Source: Eledone cirrhosa | Lineage: Eukaryota > Mollusca > Cephalopoda > Octopoda > Eledonidae | Assembly (NCBI GenBank): GCA_964016885.1 | Contig: OZ024743.1 | Coordinates: 11,712,506-11,776,505, forward strand | DNA: 64,000 bases | Direction of reading: 5' to 3' | Shown: positions 9,950 through 21,396 of the stretch, one piece after another | Layout of the letters: every line of letters starts with the position of its first letter | Numbering within the stretch: the first letter of the stretch is position 1 | Position numbers and translations under genes: made by a program | The notes under the pieces: model-generated | The model's input: the letters and a program-made list of their open reading frames with translations, nothing else | What the model was told of the DNA's origin: nothing | Databases searched by the model: none

Positions 9950-11456
9950 GGTTAACTGCACACTTTCAGACAAGCCAACACACTTGCAGCATCACCACGG
10001 ACGATGGCGAGGCTAAGGTGTTGAAATAACCAAGCACCCTCACAGGCATCACCTGACACCTCAGTAAGGTGAGCCGCTAGTGATGACAAGTACCTCGCTG
10101 TCAGCGGCCCATCTCCACCGAACGTCTTGATCGCCATTTGATAACTCCTGGTATTTCCGAATTTTATTCGGGTCGGCAGCGGAAGCATTGACCTTCACCA
10201 CGGCGTCTATGATGTGGCAGGAAGCACGAGTCACTGACTGTGACGTCCCAGATGAGACACCTACTTCTCATCCAGGGACAAAGGGTAACACCGTCTGGTC
10301 TCTTTCCATCACTTCTGGATAAATCAGCCAGTTTCAGAACTGTGGAGATTATTACCCAAGCCAGGGCCCGTTTTATGATCAGGTTTAACTCAGTGTGATG
10401 GGCAAAACGAACAGCATTCAGGCGGCAGGACAAACCATGTAAACCTGTGGAGTCAAGGCATCTTCCACAGCAGCAACTCAAACCCCCTCCCCACAGACGT
10501 CGGCTCCCACACGAAGTGCAATGTTGGCCACAGGCAGGGCATCAATCCAGTCACCTGAGGACTTTTCGCTAGCAGAAAGTAAGCGGCACCTAGAAAATTG
10601 ATCGGTAAGATCAAAAAGAGTTAAAAGTTTCCCTCGAACGCAGATTGTCCCATACTCTTTGTTTCCATCTATCCTCATCAGTAACTGGGACTGACAAACC
10701 CAGCTCTCTCCACTAAAGCTTCATCCAACTTCCTGGTGGAACTAGTCCAAGTCGGGATGGATGGGATGTCACCCACCAAAGGGGAGCAGGCGTGGATGGA
10801 GGAAAGAAAGCAGTGCACCCAACTGTTATGAGGCGAAGGTGACCGTTGCATTTTGTGGGACCAAACAGTTTAGCTCCAAAGAACAGGGAATGGATATGAG
10901 AGAGCACAAGAACAGGATGAAATGGGTTAGATTCTCTAAGAGCTCAAGGCCGGCATCCCCAGTCGATAAGGAGACACCGTCCTTGAGGTGCTGAGGTCGA
11001 AGACCATCAATCCTTGCAACAGAACCTGCCGGAAAGGATATTATCATTTTCCTAGCGATAGCTGGGGTGGAGCCAGGTTGAAAATAACCTGTGTGGTCAT
11101 CCGAAGGAGCAGGAGGATGTTTTGTCTCAGTCGGTTGAGAGAATTATTGCTCATTTCAGGTTGACGATCAACTCAGTTCCAACCAATGGTTGATTGCCAG
11201 ACTTAAAGAAGGCCGTCAGTGCTAAATTCAATAAATTTGACATTAAAGGGGCTGTTTGCCTCCTCTCTGTCAACCCTCACCTAGTGCACTAAAGATTCTC
11301 TCAACCGACTGAGACAAAACATCCTCCTGCTCCTTCGGATGACCACACAGGTTATTTTCAACCTGGCTCCACCCCAGCTATCGCGAGGAAAATGATAATA
11401 TCCTTTCCAGCAGGTTCTGTTGCAAGGATTGATGGTCTTCAACCTCAGCACCTCAA
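9950..11456 (-). pseudogene. Second LINE family: RT and C-terminal domain relic
   Basis: Reverse-strand reading gives an RT entry motif at 11456-10826 (FPAGSVARIDGLRPQHLKD) and then HLRLITVGCTA near 10850. After that comes a distinctive C-terminal domain: SSGDWIDALPVANIALRVGA (10560-10500), DSTGLHGLSCRLNAVRFAHH and IIKRALAWVIISTVLKLADL, then SDGKRPDGVTLCPW (10450-10290). It ends GGDGPLTARYLSSLA and SVLACLKVCS at 9950. The YxDD catalytic core is not preserved. The same C-terminal domain is found at 16983-17200 and, on the + strand, inside every HSP70 spacer, so this family was active before the array formed. Confidence 0.75.
10983..11456. repeat. Inverted repeat, 162 bp arms
   Basis: Arm 10983-11144 and arm 11295-11456 are reverse complements with only a few differences, separated by 150 bp. 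Both arms are RT-coding sequence of the LINE relic, so one arm is an inverted duplication of the other. The transcript could fold into a long hairpin. Confidence 0.85.
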
Positions 11457-12525
11457 ATATGGAATAGATCTCTGTCAGTTTCGACAATGAATGTTCAAGC
11501 TGTTCACTCAAGAAATTAACCTGTGAGTGGCTGAGCATTCCACAGACATGTGTACCCATAACATAATTCTCGGTGTATTTCAGCATGACATTGTATGTGC
11601 AACAAAGCGGACCCCTTGAATTACAGATACAGTCCATCCGACAGACTTTCAAACAGTTTCTGTCTATCTAATTTCACTTGCAAGACATAGATCAGCCTGT
11701 GGCTATGGCAAATAATAGTTGCCCAAGATGTCACACAGTTGAATTGAACCCAGGACTTAATAAATGCAAAGCAAACTCTTTAATCTTTTGGCCATGTTGC
11801 ATTCACCAAACCAAATATGGGATATGGTAATTAGTAAAGAATAACACACACATCTAAACAGTAGTAACAATCAAACTTCTTTTAATTCCCGATAGACAAA
11901 ATTGTTAAATTTTATTAGGATACTGGCGTTGTTAGTTCTGATTTAATGTTTAATTTCTTTTCCACTAAATATTTTTTCTTTTTCAAAGCATCTGCAATAC
12001 CATTTGCAACACAACATATTTAAAAGTCTTAAATCAAGATATGTTTGTACTAATCTTTAGAACTATCATTGAAATCTAAATTATAATATAAAGTAAGGAG
12101 TGTGGGACTGCGTCCAGAATATATTTTTTTATCCCGTTTGTAAAATAAGTTGGATTACTTTGAATAAATAATGAATGAATATTACATAATTTATCTACTA
12201 ATTTTCGTTATTCTTGATTAAATATAAATAATTTTGTTGCTTGTTTTAAGATTTACTTCTTTAAAATTTTCAAATGTGAACACTTCCGATTATCGATCGC
12301 TTAAATAAACATTCATATATTTCCGTCACTAATTTTCTGCTAATGCAGTTTATACATAATATCATCTTTTTTAATGTATCATGGATTATGTTACTGATTA
12401 CATAAGACAGTGTAACATAGTATTCGTTCAATTTCTGTGTATATTGTCAATTACGATTTTATTTGATGTATCATATCTACATGCATATATACTTGCATAT
12501 AATATCAATATGCACACTACACATG
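11457..12525. other. AT-rich non-genic stretch
   Basis: A weak tRNA-SINE-like trace lies on the reverse strand at about 11680-11810. Otherwise no coding, RNA or repeat structure was recognised. Confidence 0.5.
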
Positions 12526-12563
12526 CTAGCAGAAAACCACCCGGATGGTGGTTTTTCTGCTAG
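12526..12563. repeat. Near-perfect short palindrome/hairpin
   Basis: The arms are ctagcagaaaaccacc and ggtggtttttctgctag around a 5-base centre (cggat), with one extra base in the right arm. It may be the fused ends of a deleted foldback element. It is too short for a miRNA precursor. Confidence 0.7.
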
Positions 12564-12884
12564 TATATTATAATAATTCCCAAAAGCTTGTTAACTGTAA
12601 TATCATTGTGAATTTTTCTAGTAGAAAACTAACATTTCCAATTCTAATACCAGAAAAAAAACATCTTCATTGAAGTGTGGATCAGCACCTTCATTACAAT
12701 ATTGGCACATTTGGTATGATGTGACTTCACTTTGGATATAGTTTCACTATCAGGTTTTATATTTTTTAATAAATTTACTAAATGATCACAAGTGTTTGTA
12801 GCAAGCTACTTTCCTTTGGCGCATTGATACTCTTTCCATACGTGCTTTGGCTAAGTTAAGCCAATCGATGCTAACCAAGCTTAA

Positions 12885-13170
12885 TCCAGCTCTTCTCATC
12901 TTTGTTAATAAATCATATAAAAACATGTTAAAGTCTTGTGATGCTATTTGCCACAGCCATCGTCTATAAATGTGATATGGAAATATTCTTTCCAGAGTTA
13001 TATTCACAGCAACAGCAACTGAGACTTACAGCAACCTGTAAATTCAACTTACATTTATTGATATAACAAACCATACCTTTCCAATTACAAACAAATACAT
13101 TGTTGTTACATAATCTCGTTGCTATTACATGCTGCTATATTGGCGATCTCTTTTGATACACAATACACAT
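12885..13170. repeat. Dispersed repeat R1, copy 1
   Basis: This segment is similar to 17935-18365. Shared blocks include aagtcttgtgatgctattt, ctttccagagttat and acatttattgatataac. Part of it (tttgttaataaatcatataa and what follows) also occurs at 61775-61850 beside the last HSP70 fragment. The family is unidentified and no coding capacity was recognised. Confidence 0.65.
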
Positions 13171-14204
13171 ATACAAATAATAACTATTATCCTTTTTAAA
13201 TGCTGTCTTCATGTTAAATGAAGAATAGCAGAAAATATATATTACTATGTTAGCTTCAAGCATCAAGGCTTCATCACATTTTCTCATCAAATATTTGAAA
13301 ACAGAAATTATTTTATGCTTTTTTCATTTAGAAATAGCTTACTAACATAGAATATTTTGCTATGATATCTCTTCTTCTTCGCCCACTTATTCCTGAAAGG
13401 GTCGTGGGGGCAGAGTCCTCAAACACTCCTTCCAGCAAGTCATGTCAGAAGCAACCATCTCCAACTGATCCGGCTGGATCCCCAAGCTCATGGATGTTAT
13501 CCAACCATCTTGCTCAGGGTCTACCCCTGGTTCTCATCTACAAAATTTGCAGTTCATTTTAAACAAATGAGCAGGAACATCAGACAATCAATTACAAAAT
13601 CTTGACATAGCACACCATTGATCATCATCATCTTCATCATCACCAAATCTCCTTCAAATTATACCTTAGCCACTTTAAACAATGGAAAAAGGCAATAAAT
13701 AGTATTTTCGTCTATATCTGATGATTAGTGTGAAAGTGGAGTATCTGAAATGGCAGAAAGGTGTTTTTTCTTGACCATGTTTATATACACGACCTATATA
13801 TTTTGTTACTAAATGTGATATACACACACACACACACCATCATCATCATCATCATCATCAACATCATTTAATGCCTGTTTTCCCAACTAGCAAAATTTGA
13901 ACAGGTTGCTATAAACCAAGTTAGTAATCAAGTCTCACAGTTGAGCTGTGAGCCTGTATCTTACTCACTCATATTTCTGCATTGTACTAAGTACTCAATT
14001 AGTTAGCAATTTGCTGAAAAATTGCATCATGTTTGGATGGTTACCAGCAACAACAAGCGTTATAGTACAACCTTGGAAGTTTCTGCTCACAGTTTCTGCT
14101 CACTATATTTCCTACACTTTCAGGTATGAATTATGAAACCTCACTATTAGTTTAGATTTAGATGTAATATTATTTAAAAACTTCTAGCTAAAGCACAGTA
14201 CTGT
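13171..14204. other. Non-genic stretch with ATC-repeat LINE tails
   Basis: CATCATCAT runs near 13623-13645 and 13837-13870 are reverse-strand (ATG)n ends of LINE/SINE tails. The latter is followed by atttaatgcctgttttccc. No gene was seen. Confidence 0.5.
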
Positions 14205-14710
14205 CATCATCATCATTATCGTTTAACATCTATTTTCCATGCTAGCAAGGGTTAGACGGCTTTGTCTCATTAGAGGCATGTTGGGTCAGATACCTACGTC
14301 TTCCTCATATAGGACTGCTTCCAGCTAGATTTCTACGGTAGGATGCCCTTTCTAATGCCAACTACATTTACTGAGTGTGCTGGGTGCTTGTTGTCGTGAC
14401 CCCCTACATGACCACTTTACAGTGTGGGCTGGATGCTTTTGTGATACCAACATAACTTTACAGTGTAAGGGTGGTGTGGGGTGTAGTGGGAAGGTGGTGT
14501 AGTGGGTGTATAGTGGATTAAGAGGTGCCTACTGGGTTTATGTTTGAGTCTGTGTGCAATGGAAGGCAGGTCTTCTGTATTACTGCATAACACCAAAGAT
14601 CTTGATCCTGTGTCATTGTCTTTGAGAGGTGCAATTGTGCAAGGTCAGCTTTTATCCCCTCGTCCAGGCCTTCCTACTCTGTAGCTTCCAGATGTATGCA
14701 AAGTTTTATC
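14205..14710 (-). mobile_element. LINE 3' end, second copy
   Basis: This is homologous to 3430-4075 in the same orientation. It starts with (CAT)n, then the 3' UTR with a ggatgccctttctaatgcca motif, then the decayed ORF tail around aagatcttgatcctgtgtca. It is inactive. Confidence 0.65.
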
Positions 14711-15150
14711 TGATGGGGGACAGCTTATGATCAGGATTTCTATGTTTATCAAACATTTTTGTTTTTTGTTCATTTATTGTTGCCATGATTCACTATTTTT
14801 GTCCCATTTTGAATTATACATATCATCATCATCATCACCATTTTAATGTCCGTTTTTCCTGCTAGCAATGGTATATAAATAATGCCAAAAGTGCTAAATA
14901 CTTTTAATGCTAGTTTTCCTGCCTAGTTAGATTAAGGATTTTCCTGGTAAATTACTAGAAAAAAAGCTACATATGGCATTGAATATGCTAATTGTGTAAC
15001 ACTACCTTAAAGGTAATCTGCCTATACCCATTCCAACTTTTGTGCAAATATAGTACACAGAGGATGATAATATCCATGTGTCCTATATTTTTTAAGACAA
15101 TATGATTTGGTTGCTATTTCTAGCAGGCCTATGAACCATATAAGAGTTTG
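14711..15150. other. Non-genic, contains a LINE-tail scrap
   Basis: Positions 14823-14875 read (ATC)n and then ttttaatgtccgtttttcc, a reverse-strand LINE/SINE tail end. Nothing else was recognised. Confidence 0.5.
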
Positions 15151-15588
15151 TTAAACTATTGTATTTAATCCTACTCTATATTTACTTTAGTATTTTCACT
15201 GTAAAGACTTTCTCTCACATAGTAGCGAATCTATGAGATTTTGATATTATTTATTTTGAGAACAATACCTTAACCCTTTAGCATTTAAACCGGCCATATC
15301 CGGCCAGAATTCTCTCACCCCTTTCTGTTCAAACCTGTTGTAACTGGCCACTCATACTGACATTAAAGTATTGTTCACAAAATAAATAATAACATCATCA
15401 AAATCTCATAGATTCCATATTATGTGAGATAATTATATAAGATCAAGCCTTTACTATGAAAATATAATAGAGTAATGTAAATGCTAAAAGGTTAAAGTTG
15501 GTATGAGGGGCCAGTTATGGCTGATTTGAACAGAAAGAGGTGAGAGAATTCTGCCCAGATATGGCCGGTTTAAATGCTAAAGGGTTAA
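15151..15588 (-). mobile_element. Outer piggyBac-type MITE, interrupted
   Basis: Relative to the copy at 16594-16820 this element is inverted. Its 5' part is at 15496-15588, ending taaatgctaaagggttaa. Its 3' part is at 15151-15269, with a decayed terminus starting ttaaactattgtatttaatc. The two parts are split exactly at an internal TTAA by a second copy. TTAA flanks and CCCTTTAGCA termini are piggyBac-like. Confidence 0.8.
15270..15495 (+). mobile_element. Inner piggyBac-type MITE nested in the outer copy
   Basis: The element runs from TTAA at 15270-15273 to TTAA at 15492-15495, with left terminus ccctttagcattta and right terminus taaatgctaaaagg (a 14-bp inverted repeat with one mismatch). 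The interior matches 16594-16820. It codes for nothing and would need a transposase supplied elsewhere. Confidence 0.85.
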
Positions 15589-16593
15589 GCTAGTTGTTGT
15601 TTAGCCCCAGGTCAATTTTGGAATGACTAAACTTAAGATCAAAGGAGATATTTCTGTCATGGTTATCCTGCATTTTTATACAGAAAGGACTATGTGTTCT
15701 TTGCTTTTTAAGGTGGTAGGGTGTGATTTAAGGGAGATTTGGCAGCTATTTCTTGCAAGTAGAGAATAACACATTGTCCCATTCATGAGATCAATTTGTA
15801 GCAATTCCAAGGACTTTAATTGTGTTTTAATGCATAGTGAGACTGCTACCTTTAATTGCGATAAGGGTTTTTGTTTATGGAAATTATTCCATCAACATAT
15901 TATTTTCTATTCATGGAGGCAATGCAGTTCAAAGTAGGGTGACTAGGCTATGTGTGAGTGTTGCCTGTTAGTGGAATATTATCAAAAAGAGAAGAGTGGT
16001 ATAAACTGCATAGAAGTGTGTACAATAAACGTGAAAATAGAACAGTCATTAATGTACAGAATAAATAAGTATGGGAGACTTATAGCTAGACTTTAGGGTA
16101 CACCAGATTGATAGTCAGTAGATCAAAGAAAGACCCATGTGCTTGTGCTTGGTCAGCAATGAAGCATTGTGTCAAGAAACTCTTGACCAAAGAGATGAGA
16201 AATAGATGCAACTTATAGGTAGTCAACTTAGCTAGCAAGTTTTCATGGTAGAGAAGAAGATAACAAACACTACTATCATTGAAGTTCCCAAGTTTGGAAG
16301 ACTACTAGTATATGTTTTAAGAGAGCAAGTTTGTGGAAGATCTGGTGATACAAATACTGACTGGTTGGTTGTAGGAAATTGTCTGATACTCAATTCTACT
16401 CAAGACAGTGACATTTTAATACCAACTCCATTACCTTCAAGGATGTTAGCAATGATTGTGGTAAGTCAATAATTGACACGGGCAGAGAGGTTATCCATCT
16501 TGGAAATGGGATAAACTCTACAATGTTTTCATAAATTAAGACAGACATGTAGAGAGAAAGATTGAAGCATAACATCACCAACATTTTATTATA
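15589..16593. other. Non-genic stretch
   Basis: No coding region, RNA gene or known repeat was recognised in these 1.0 kb. Confidence 0.5.
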
Positions 16594-16820
16594 TTAACCC
16601 TTTAGCATTTAAACTAGCGATATCCAGCCAGAATTCTCTCACCTCTTTCTGTTCAAACTGGCTGTAACTGGCCACTTATACTGATGTTAAGGTATTGTCC
16701 TCTAAATAAATAATATCAATCTCACAGATTCGATATCATGTGAGATAATTATGTGAGGTAAAGTCTTTTCTGTGAAAATACAACAGTAAATATAGAGTAA
16801 TGTAAATGCTAAAGGGTTAA
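16594..16820 (+). mobile_element. piggyBac-type MITE, solo copy
   Basis: The left side reads TTAA then ccctttagcatttaaac, and the right side taaatgctaaaggg then TTAA. Its internal TTAA (gatgttaaggtattg) is the position used by the nested insertion at 15.3 kb. It is non-coding. Confidence 0.85.
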
Positions 16821-16982
16821 AGAATTATTAGATTATTTTTTTTGATTAGACACAAATACTTTTTTTTTTTGTTAAAACATCTTGTGCATATAAACACAGA
16901 ATATGATTTATAAAAGAAATACAACAATAAAATTTAATAAAAAAAATAAGAGAAACTGTACACACTACAAGGAATGCTGGTG

Positions 16983-17200
16983 TTAACCTAAAAAAATTTT
17001 AAGGCAAGCCAAGATACTCATAGCATACCCAGGGGTGATAGCAGTGCAAAGATACTGGAATAGCGAAACAGTCACAAGCATCCCCTGATCAGTAATGCGC
17101 GCTGCAAACACCGACAAGAATTTCTTTGTCAGCGGCTCAGCTCCTGCAAATACCTTCAGTGTCACAGAGTCTGAAAGATGTAATTTTCTAATATTCAAAG
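16983..17200 (-). pseudogene. LINE C-terminal fragment, second family
   Basis: A 71-codon reverse-strand frame reads VFAGAEPLTKKFLSVFAARI and ends GYAMSILACLKIFLG. It is homologous to the end of the relic at 9950 (GGDGPLTARYLSSLA...SVLACLK) and to the HSP70 spacer segments. Only the 3' end survives. Confidence 0.7.
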
Positions 17201-17934
17201 AATGGAGTAAGGTAATTTCAGTCGATTTCAGCTATTTATTTTAACAATACCAGATGGATGATTAGCAAGCAATGGCACTACCTTATCGCGGCAGAATAAT
17301 TGGGTCGTGCTTGGTCAGTCGCCAGGCCTTTAAGTCGACGGAGGAGGAATACCAAGCAGAAATTTCTGCCCAGCAAGGGATTTCGTGCCTTTTTTTACTT
17401 CTACCTATCAGTTACGGCTTCCATTTCGTGGACACAAGAAGTCACTAATTACGTTCCCGGTCGATACTAGCAAGATGTAGCACTTAACAAGGAACTTCGG
17501 CCCTCTCAGCAAGGGCCCAGCAACATTCCTTTCTACCAAAATATCTATTCACTTGAGTTGCGTTCCAGGCTCCGTTCTGAGTGGACTCATGCAACTCCTT
17601 ACTGATTTTTATGCAGCTTACTTCACGGTGAAACTATGTGTTAATTCATTTTAAAGATAATAAACCATTATTACAAGTTTAAATAAGCTTTCGGATTCTT
17701 TCATCAACTATGGAACTTATTACTAAACGTAAGCACGCAGCCTATCAATTTATATCCATACCTAAGGGCATCCTCTCTTCCTTCAATGGAAAATCCAGCA
17801 GCACCGCGGACTATACCAACCTATAAATAAATATCATCTTTTCTGATCCCTTTCCGCAACCAAGAACAAAATACTTAAACGCTTGCTGTTAAAGTGATCT
17901 CACAACTAAATCTTTTCTAGCTAAAGATGAAATA
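17201..17934. other. Non-genic stretch
   Basis: No gene, RNA or repeat was recognised. Confidence 0.5.
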
Positions 17935-18365
17935 TATAATTATAAAAACATTGTGAAGTCTTGTGATGCTATTGCCACAGACATAGCCTTTAAATGTAAT
18001 ATGGAAAGATCCTTTCCAGAGTTATTATCACTGCAGCAACAGAACCTGGGACTTACAGCCGAACCCCAATTCAACTAACATCGCCATATAACAAAACCGT
18101 TACATTTATTGATATAACCAAACCATACCTTTCCTGCTACAACAAAACACATCATTATTATTATTATTGCCAAGGTTAACTTTGCCTTTCATCCTTTCGG
18201 GGTCGATAAAATAAAGCACCAGTAATGTACTAGGTAATTGCTGGCCTTGTGCCAAAAGTAGAAACAATTATTATTATTATTGTCGTTGCTATTATTATTA
18301 CATGGCATAATATTATTTTTCTGCTAAACTGGTGACTATTAAATGTCTGCTATATAGTTGATCTC
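17935..18365. repeat. Dispersed repeat R1, copy 2, split by a SINE core
   Basis: It aligns with 12885-13170 on both sides of an insert at 18147-18290. Confidence 0.6.
18147..18290 (+). mobile_element. Cephalopod-type SINE core fragment
   Basis: The sequence aaggttaactttgcctttca, then ttcggggtcgataaaataaa, flanked on both sides by ATT microsatellites, matches the conserved core I recognise from cephalopod SINEs. The tRNA head is absent. Confidence 0.65.
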
Positions 18366-18599
18366 GATGAAATAACGACAGGTAACATTGTAAAACGAAC
18401 AGTGTTTACTTGAGCCGTCTTCAGTTAATACCGACATGTTTTTAAATAGTTAATTAAAAACGAAGACTTGTCTTTGAAGTATGATAGAGTTATCTCCATT
18501 AAACAACATCAAGAATTTGTAACCAAATCGCTCAAATCACATCCTAGTCCATAAAAAGTGAGACACATGAGGCGATGCTGTAGTGGTTAAACTATAGCT

Positions 18600-18860
18600 G
18601 AAAAGATGTTTGATAATAAATCTACTCAATTAGGTCTAATCCGAATCGAAACATTAACTGAGGATAATAGGCCTAGTCTAACACTACTCTTCTATAAAAG
18701 CCATGCCTTGTGTATTATCCTCACATCCATACGCACTGATGAATTGACTGGTTGTAAACAAAGTATTGGAGATCGATTGACGCAACATCAAGCGATTAGC
18801 GAGCTCTAGACCTACCAGATCAACGAAACAATTGTCAGCACTGTGAATAAAGCCCTTATT
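18600..18860 (+). mobile_element. Putative Penelope-like element terminal region
   Basis: This is non-coding sequence just upstream of the Penelope-type endonuclease fragment. It contains hammerhead-like core motifs at 18736 and 18825. Assignment to the element's pseudo-LTR rests on that proximity and on the ribozyme-like motifs, so it is tentative. Confidence 0.35.
18722..18846 (+). ncRNA. Candidate degenerate hammerhead ribozyme
   Basis: Core CTGATGA lies at 18736-18742 and GAAA at 18825-18828. A candidate stem II pairs TTGA.CTGG (18744-18751) with CCAG.a.TCAA (18815-18823) around a long 63-base loop. A minimal stem III follows (C, loop AATT, G) with the expected cleavage triplet GTC at 18834-18836. 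Stem I is weak: GC/GC next to an A.A mismatch, then CACA/TGTG further out. The 10.1/11.1 position is A.C instead of G.C. Hammerheads are known in Penelope-like elements, but this one would be atypical and may be dead. Confidence 0.35.
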
Positions 18861-18893
18861 GTACAGCCAACCCCATGTTACACTTCTTTCTTG

Positions 18894-18896
<3 letters not shown>

Positions 18897-18945
<49 letters not shown>
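18897..18945. repeat. TA microsatellite
   Basis: A pure (TA)n run of about 48 bp ends where the Penelope-type coding frame begins. Confidence 0.95.
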
Positions 18946-18946
<1 letters not shown>

Positions 18947-18947
<1 letters not shown>

Positions 18948-19428
18948 AACTTGCTCCTGTAGAATCAAAAGTGAATGCCCATTACAAGGTAAATGCAACA
19001 CCAAAGCCATTGTATATGCGGCTAAAGTGACAACCATCAGCAACAACCATCCAGTCACCAGTGAACGATATGTGGGTATGACGCAAGACAGATTCAAAAC
19101 GCGTTATTACTCACATGTCGCATCCTTTCGACATCCAGAAAAAAGATTTACAACAGCTCTGGCTAGCAGAATCTGGGATTTGAAAGACCAAGGCATCCAA
19201 TATAAACTAGATTGGTCAATTTTGAACCAATCTAAAAAATATGCTAGAGGAACAAGAAAATGCACACTCTGCATAAATGAAAAATTTTGGATATTGCAAA
19301 ATCTTAAATCACCAAAGACCTGCCTGAACACAAAGACGGAAATTTTTACCAGTTGCCCACACATGAAATCACACCTGCTTTCCAGCTCATATAAACTTAA
19401 CACACTTTCAGATACTTATCCTCCATAA
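18947..19428 (+). pseudogene. Penelope-like element GIY-YIG endonuclease fragment
   Basis: One open frame runs from the (TA)n boundary to a stop at 19426-19428. It begins with a Cys-rich linker CSCRIKSECPLQGKC, followed by AIVYAAKV and then RYVGMTQDRFKTRYYSH. These correspond to the GIY and YIG motifs and the catalytic Arg region of the Penelope endonuclease. The usual continuation follows: SRIWDLKDQG and LDWSIL, then the second Cys pair RKCTLC and a CLNTKTE/CPHMKSH end. The reverse transcriptase that should precede it is missing, so the element is 5' truncated or internally deleted. Confidence 0.8.
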
Positions 19429-19814
19429 ACTCTTATTATTCTCTTTTTAATTACCCTTTCTGACTTACTTTCATTCTTATCCTTGTCAATAATTTCATTT
19501 ATTTTCACTTTTATTTATTTTTACTTCACCCCCCCCCCCCCTTTATTCTCCGATCCACTTCCTATTTTCTATTTTTTACTTCCCTTTCTTTTACTTCCCT
19601 TTTCCTCCACTAACTGATTATACTTGTCTTTTGTGTTTTTCAATCCAGATATATTTTTCATTTTTATTTTTATTTTATTTTTGCGCAGCCTATCTTACAA
19701 TTTTATACTTGTACTTATTTATACACATTTCAATATGGCTGAACGCCTTAATGTGTGTATACTTTTTATATATGTACATGAGTGACTACGTATGTGCGCG
19801 CGCGTGCGTGTATG

Positions 19815-19845
<31 letters not shown>

Positions 19846-21115
19846 GTGCGCGTATGTATGTGTGTGTGTATAGGTGTTTGTGTGTGTGTGTATGTATATA
19901 TTATGCGTATGTGTAGTTGTCTTTATATCCGTGTTTTTGACTTTTCGTTTTTATGTTTTTGTTCCTTTTTTCTTCTCCCCCCCCTCCCTCTTTTGTTACT
20001 TACTCAGTTTCATACGTGGGCATGCAAATAGGTTTATATGCGCTAGTATAAGTATGTGTGTGTGTGTGTGTATGTACGTATCGAACGTATGGAAGTGTAA
20101 TTGCGCGTGTGTATATAAGCATAATTATTTTTACATTTCTTTTGTGAGACACGCGTGTCTGTGTATGTATGTACCCCCCCCCTTTTTTTTGTTTTCTTTA
20201 ATTTTTTCTTTCTAATTTATCGTTACTATATTTTTATAAATATAGTAAGACCGATACTTTTCTTTTAAATATTATACACTCTTTACCTCCTTTCTTTCCG
20301 CATCTAAGTGTACGAGTGTCCAGGCGTTTTTATGCGCGCGACTTTATATTCTTATATTTACGATGTAACCATTTCTGTCTGTATAATACAGACATATAGA
20401 TACACTTGCCCTAAATTTTTATAATTACGCACACTTTCTAACTATACATTTACATGTGCACATATACATATATGCACATCTATGAGCGTATATACATACA
20501 CATACACACACCTAACTATTTTTCTTGATAGATTTTTATATATTTCAATTTCTATTTCATTTATCTATATATTTTTTGGATTTTCTTGATGTGTTTTTCT
20601 AAGTATTTGCCCATGTTTTATTTTGCCTCGTCTGACGAACGAATGAAGTCGTTTATTTCGTATTCGCCTCATTCGGGAAACCTCTGGTAATGAGGTAATA
20701 ATATTGTATTGATTTTATACATTATATATATATATATATAGTAAAATGACGGAGTAAAGGGCTCGCGTATAATCCTGTAATCAAATGAGCTCAAAGGAAA
20801 GAGTTTCCCTGGGCACTTTAAAATACAATATATAGAAGGGAAAAAACACAGGAGAGTGTGTTCTTTCATTTACAGGATGTTAAACCACCAGCGTGAAGGG
20901 AATATAAGCTAAGAGACGTATAGGAAAAACATTATAATTAAAAGTATAAATTAAAATGAGAAACCAACCTCATAACTAAGTCACACATGTACAAACTCAC
21001 TGGGAGATTGTTTCGCCATATAGTGGGTTCCAATTCGGCTTAGTGGGTCATCAGCATGTGTAAAGACCGATATTGTCCGCACTACTAAAGAGAGAGCTAT
21101 AGTAAACAACCATGC
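19429..21115. other. Non-genic T/C-rich stretch with microsatellites
   Basis: Pyrimidine-rich sequence, TG/TATG runs at 19790-19905 and 20055-20075, and poly-C runs follow the Penelope fragment and may be its 3' region. TA runs lie at about 20725-20740. The last 350 bp up to the array boundary are unrecognised. Confidence 0.5.
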
Positions 21116-21396
21116 TCTATCAGACATCTGCGTACAGCATGTGAACGAGCTAAACGAACCCTATCAAGCAATACAGAAGCTTCAGTAGAACTGGATTCTC
21201 TCTATGAAGGCATTGATTTTTACTCGAAGATTACAATAACAGTCTAGCAGAAACAGATGAATTTACCTACAAACTGCAGGAAGCACAGAAATTCTGCTCT
21301 CCAATAATGTCGAAACTACACACATCATCTAATTCTAACAAAAATAATTCTACATCACAACCAACCAGTGGACCAACCATAGAAGAAATGGATTAA
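21116..21396 (+). pseudogene. Hsp70: HSP70 fragment at the left array edge (internal deletion)
   Basis: Homology begins at codon 261 (S-I-R) and runs to codon 299. It then jumps to codon 583 and continues to the stop at 21394-21396, a loss equivalent to 847 bp with a 2-base (ac) microhomology at 21233-21235. The jump is out of frame and gives a stop within a few codons. There is no promoter or N-terminus. The retained C-terminus encodes PTIEEMD. In the first segment five differences from the intact genes are all transitions toward A or T (for example cgt to cat, tgc to tgt). Confidence 0.93.

Noticed and set aside
13837..13870. CRISPR-like or coding trinucleotide array
   Set aside because: CAT repeats are the (ATG)n ends of LINE/SINE tails on the reverse strand. 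There are no spacers.
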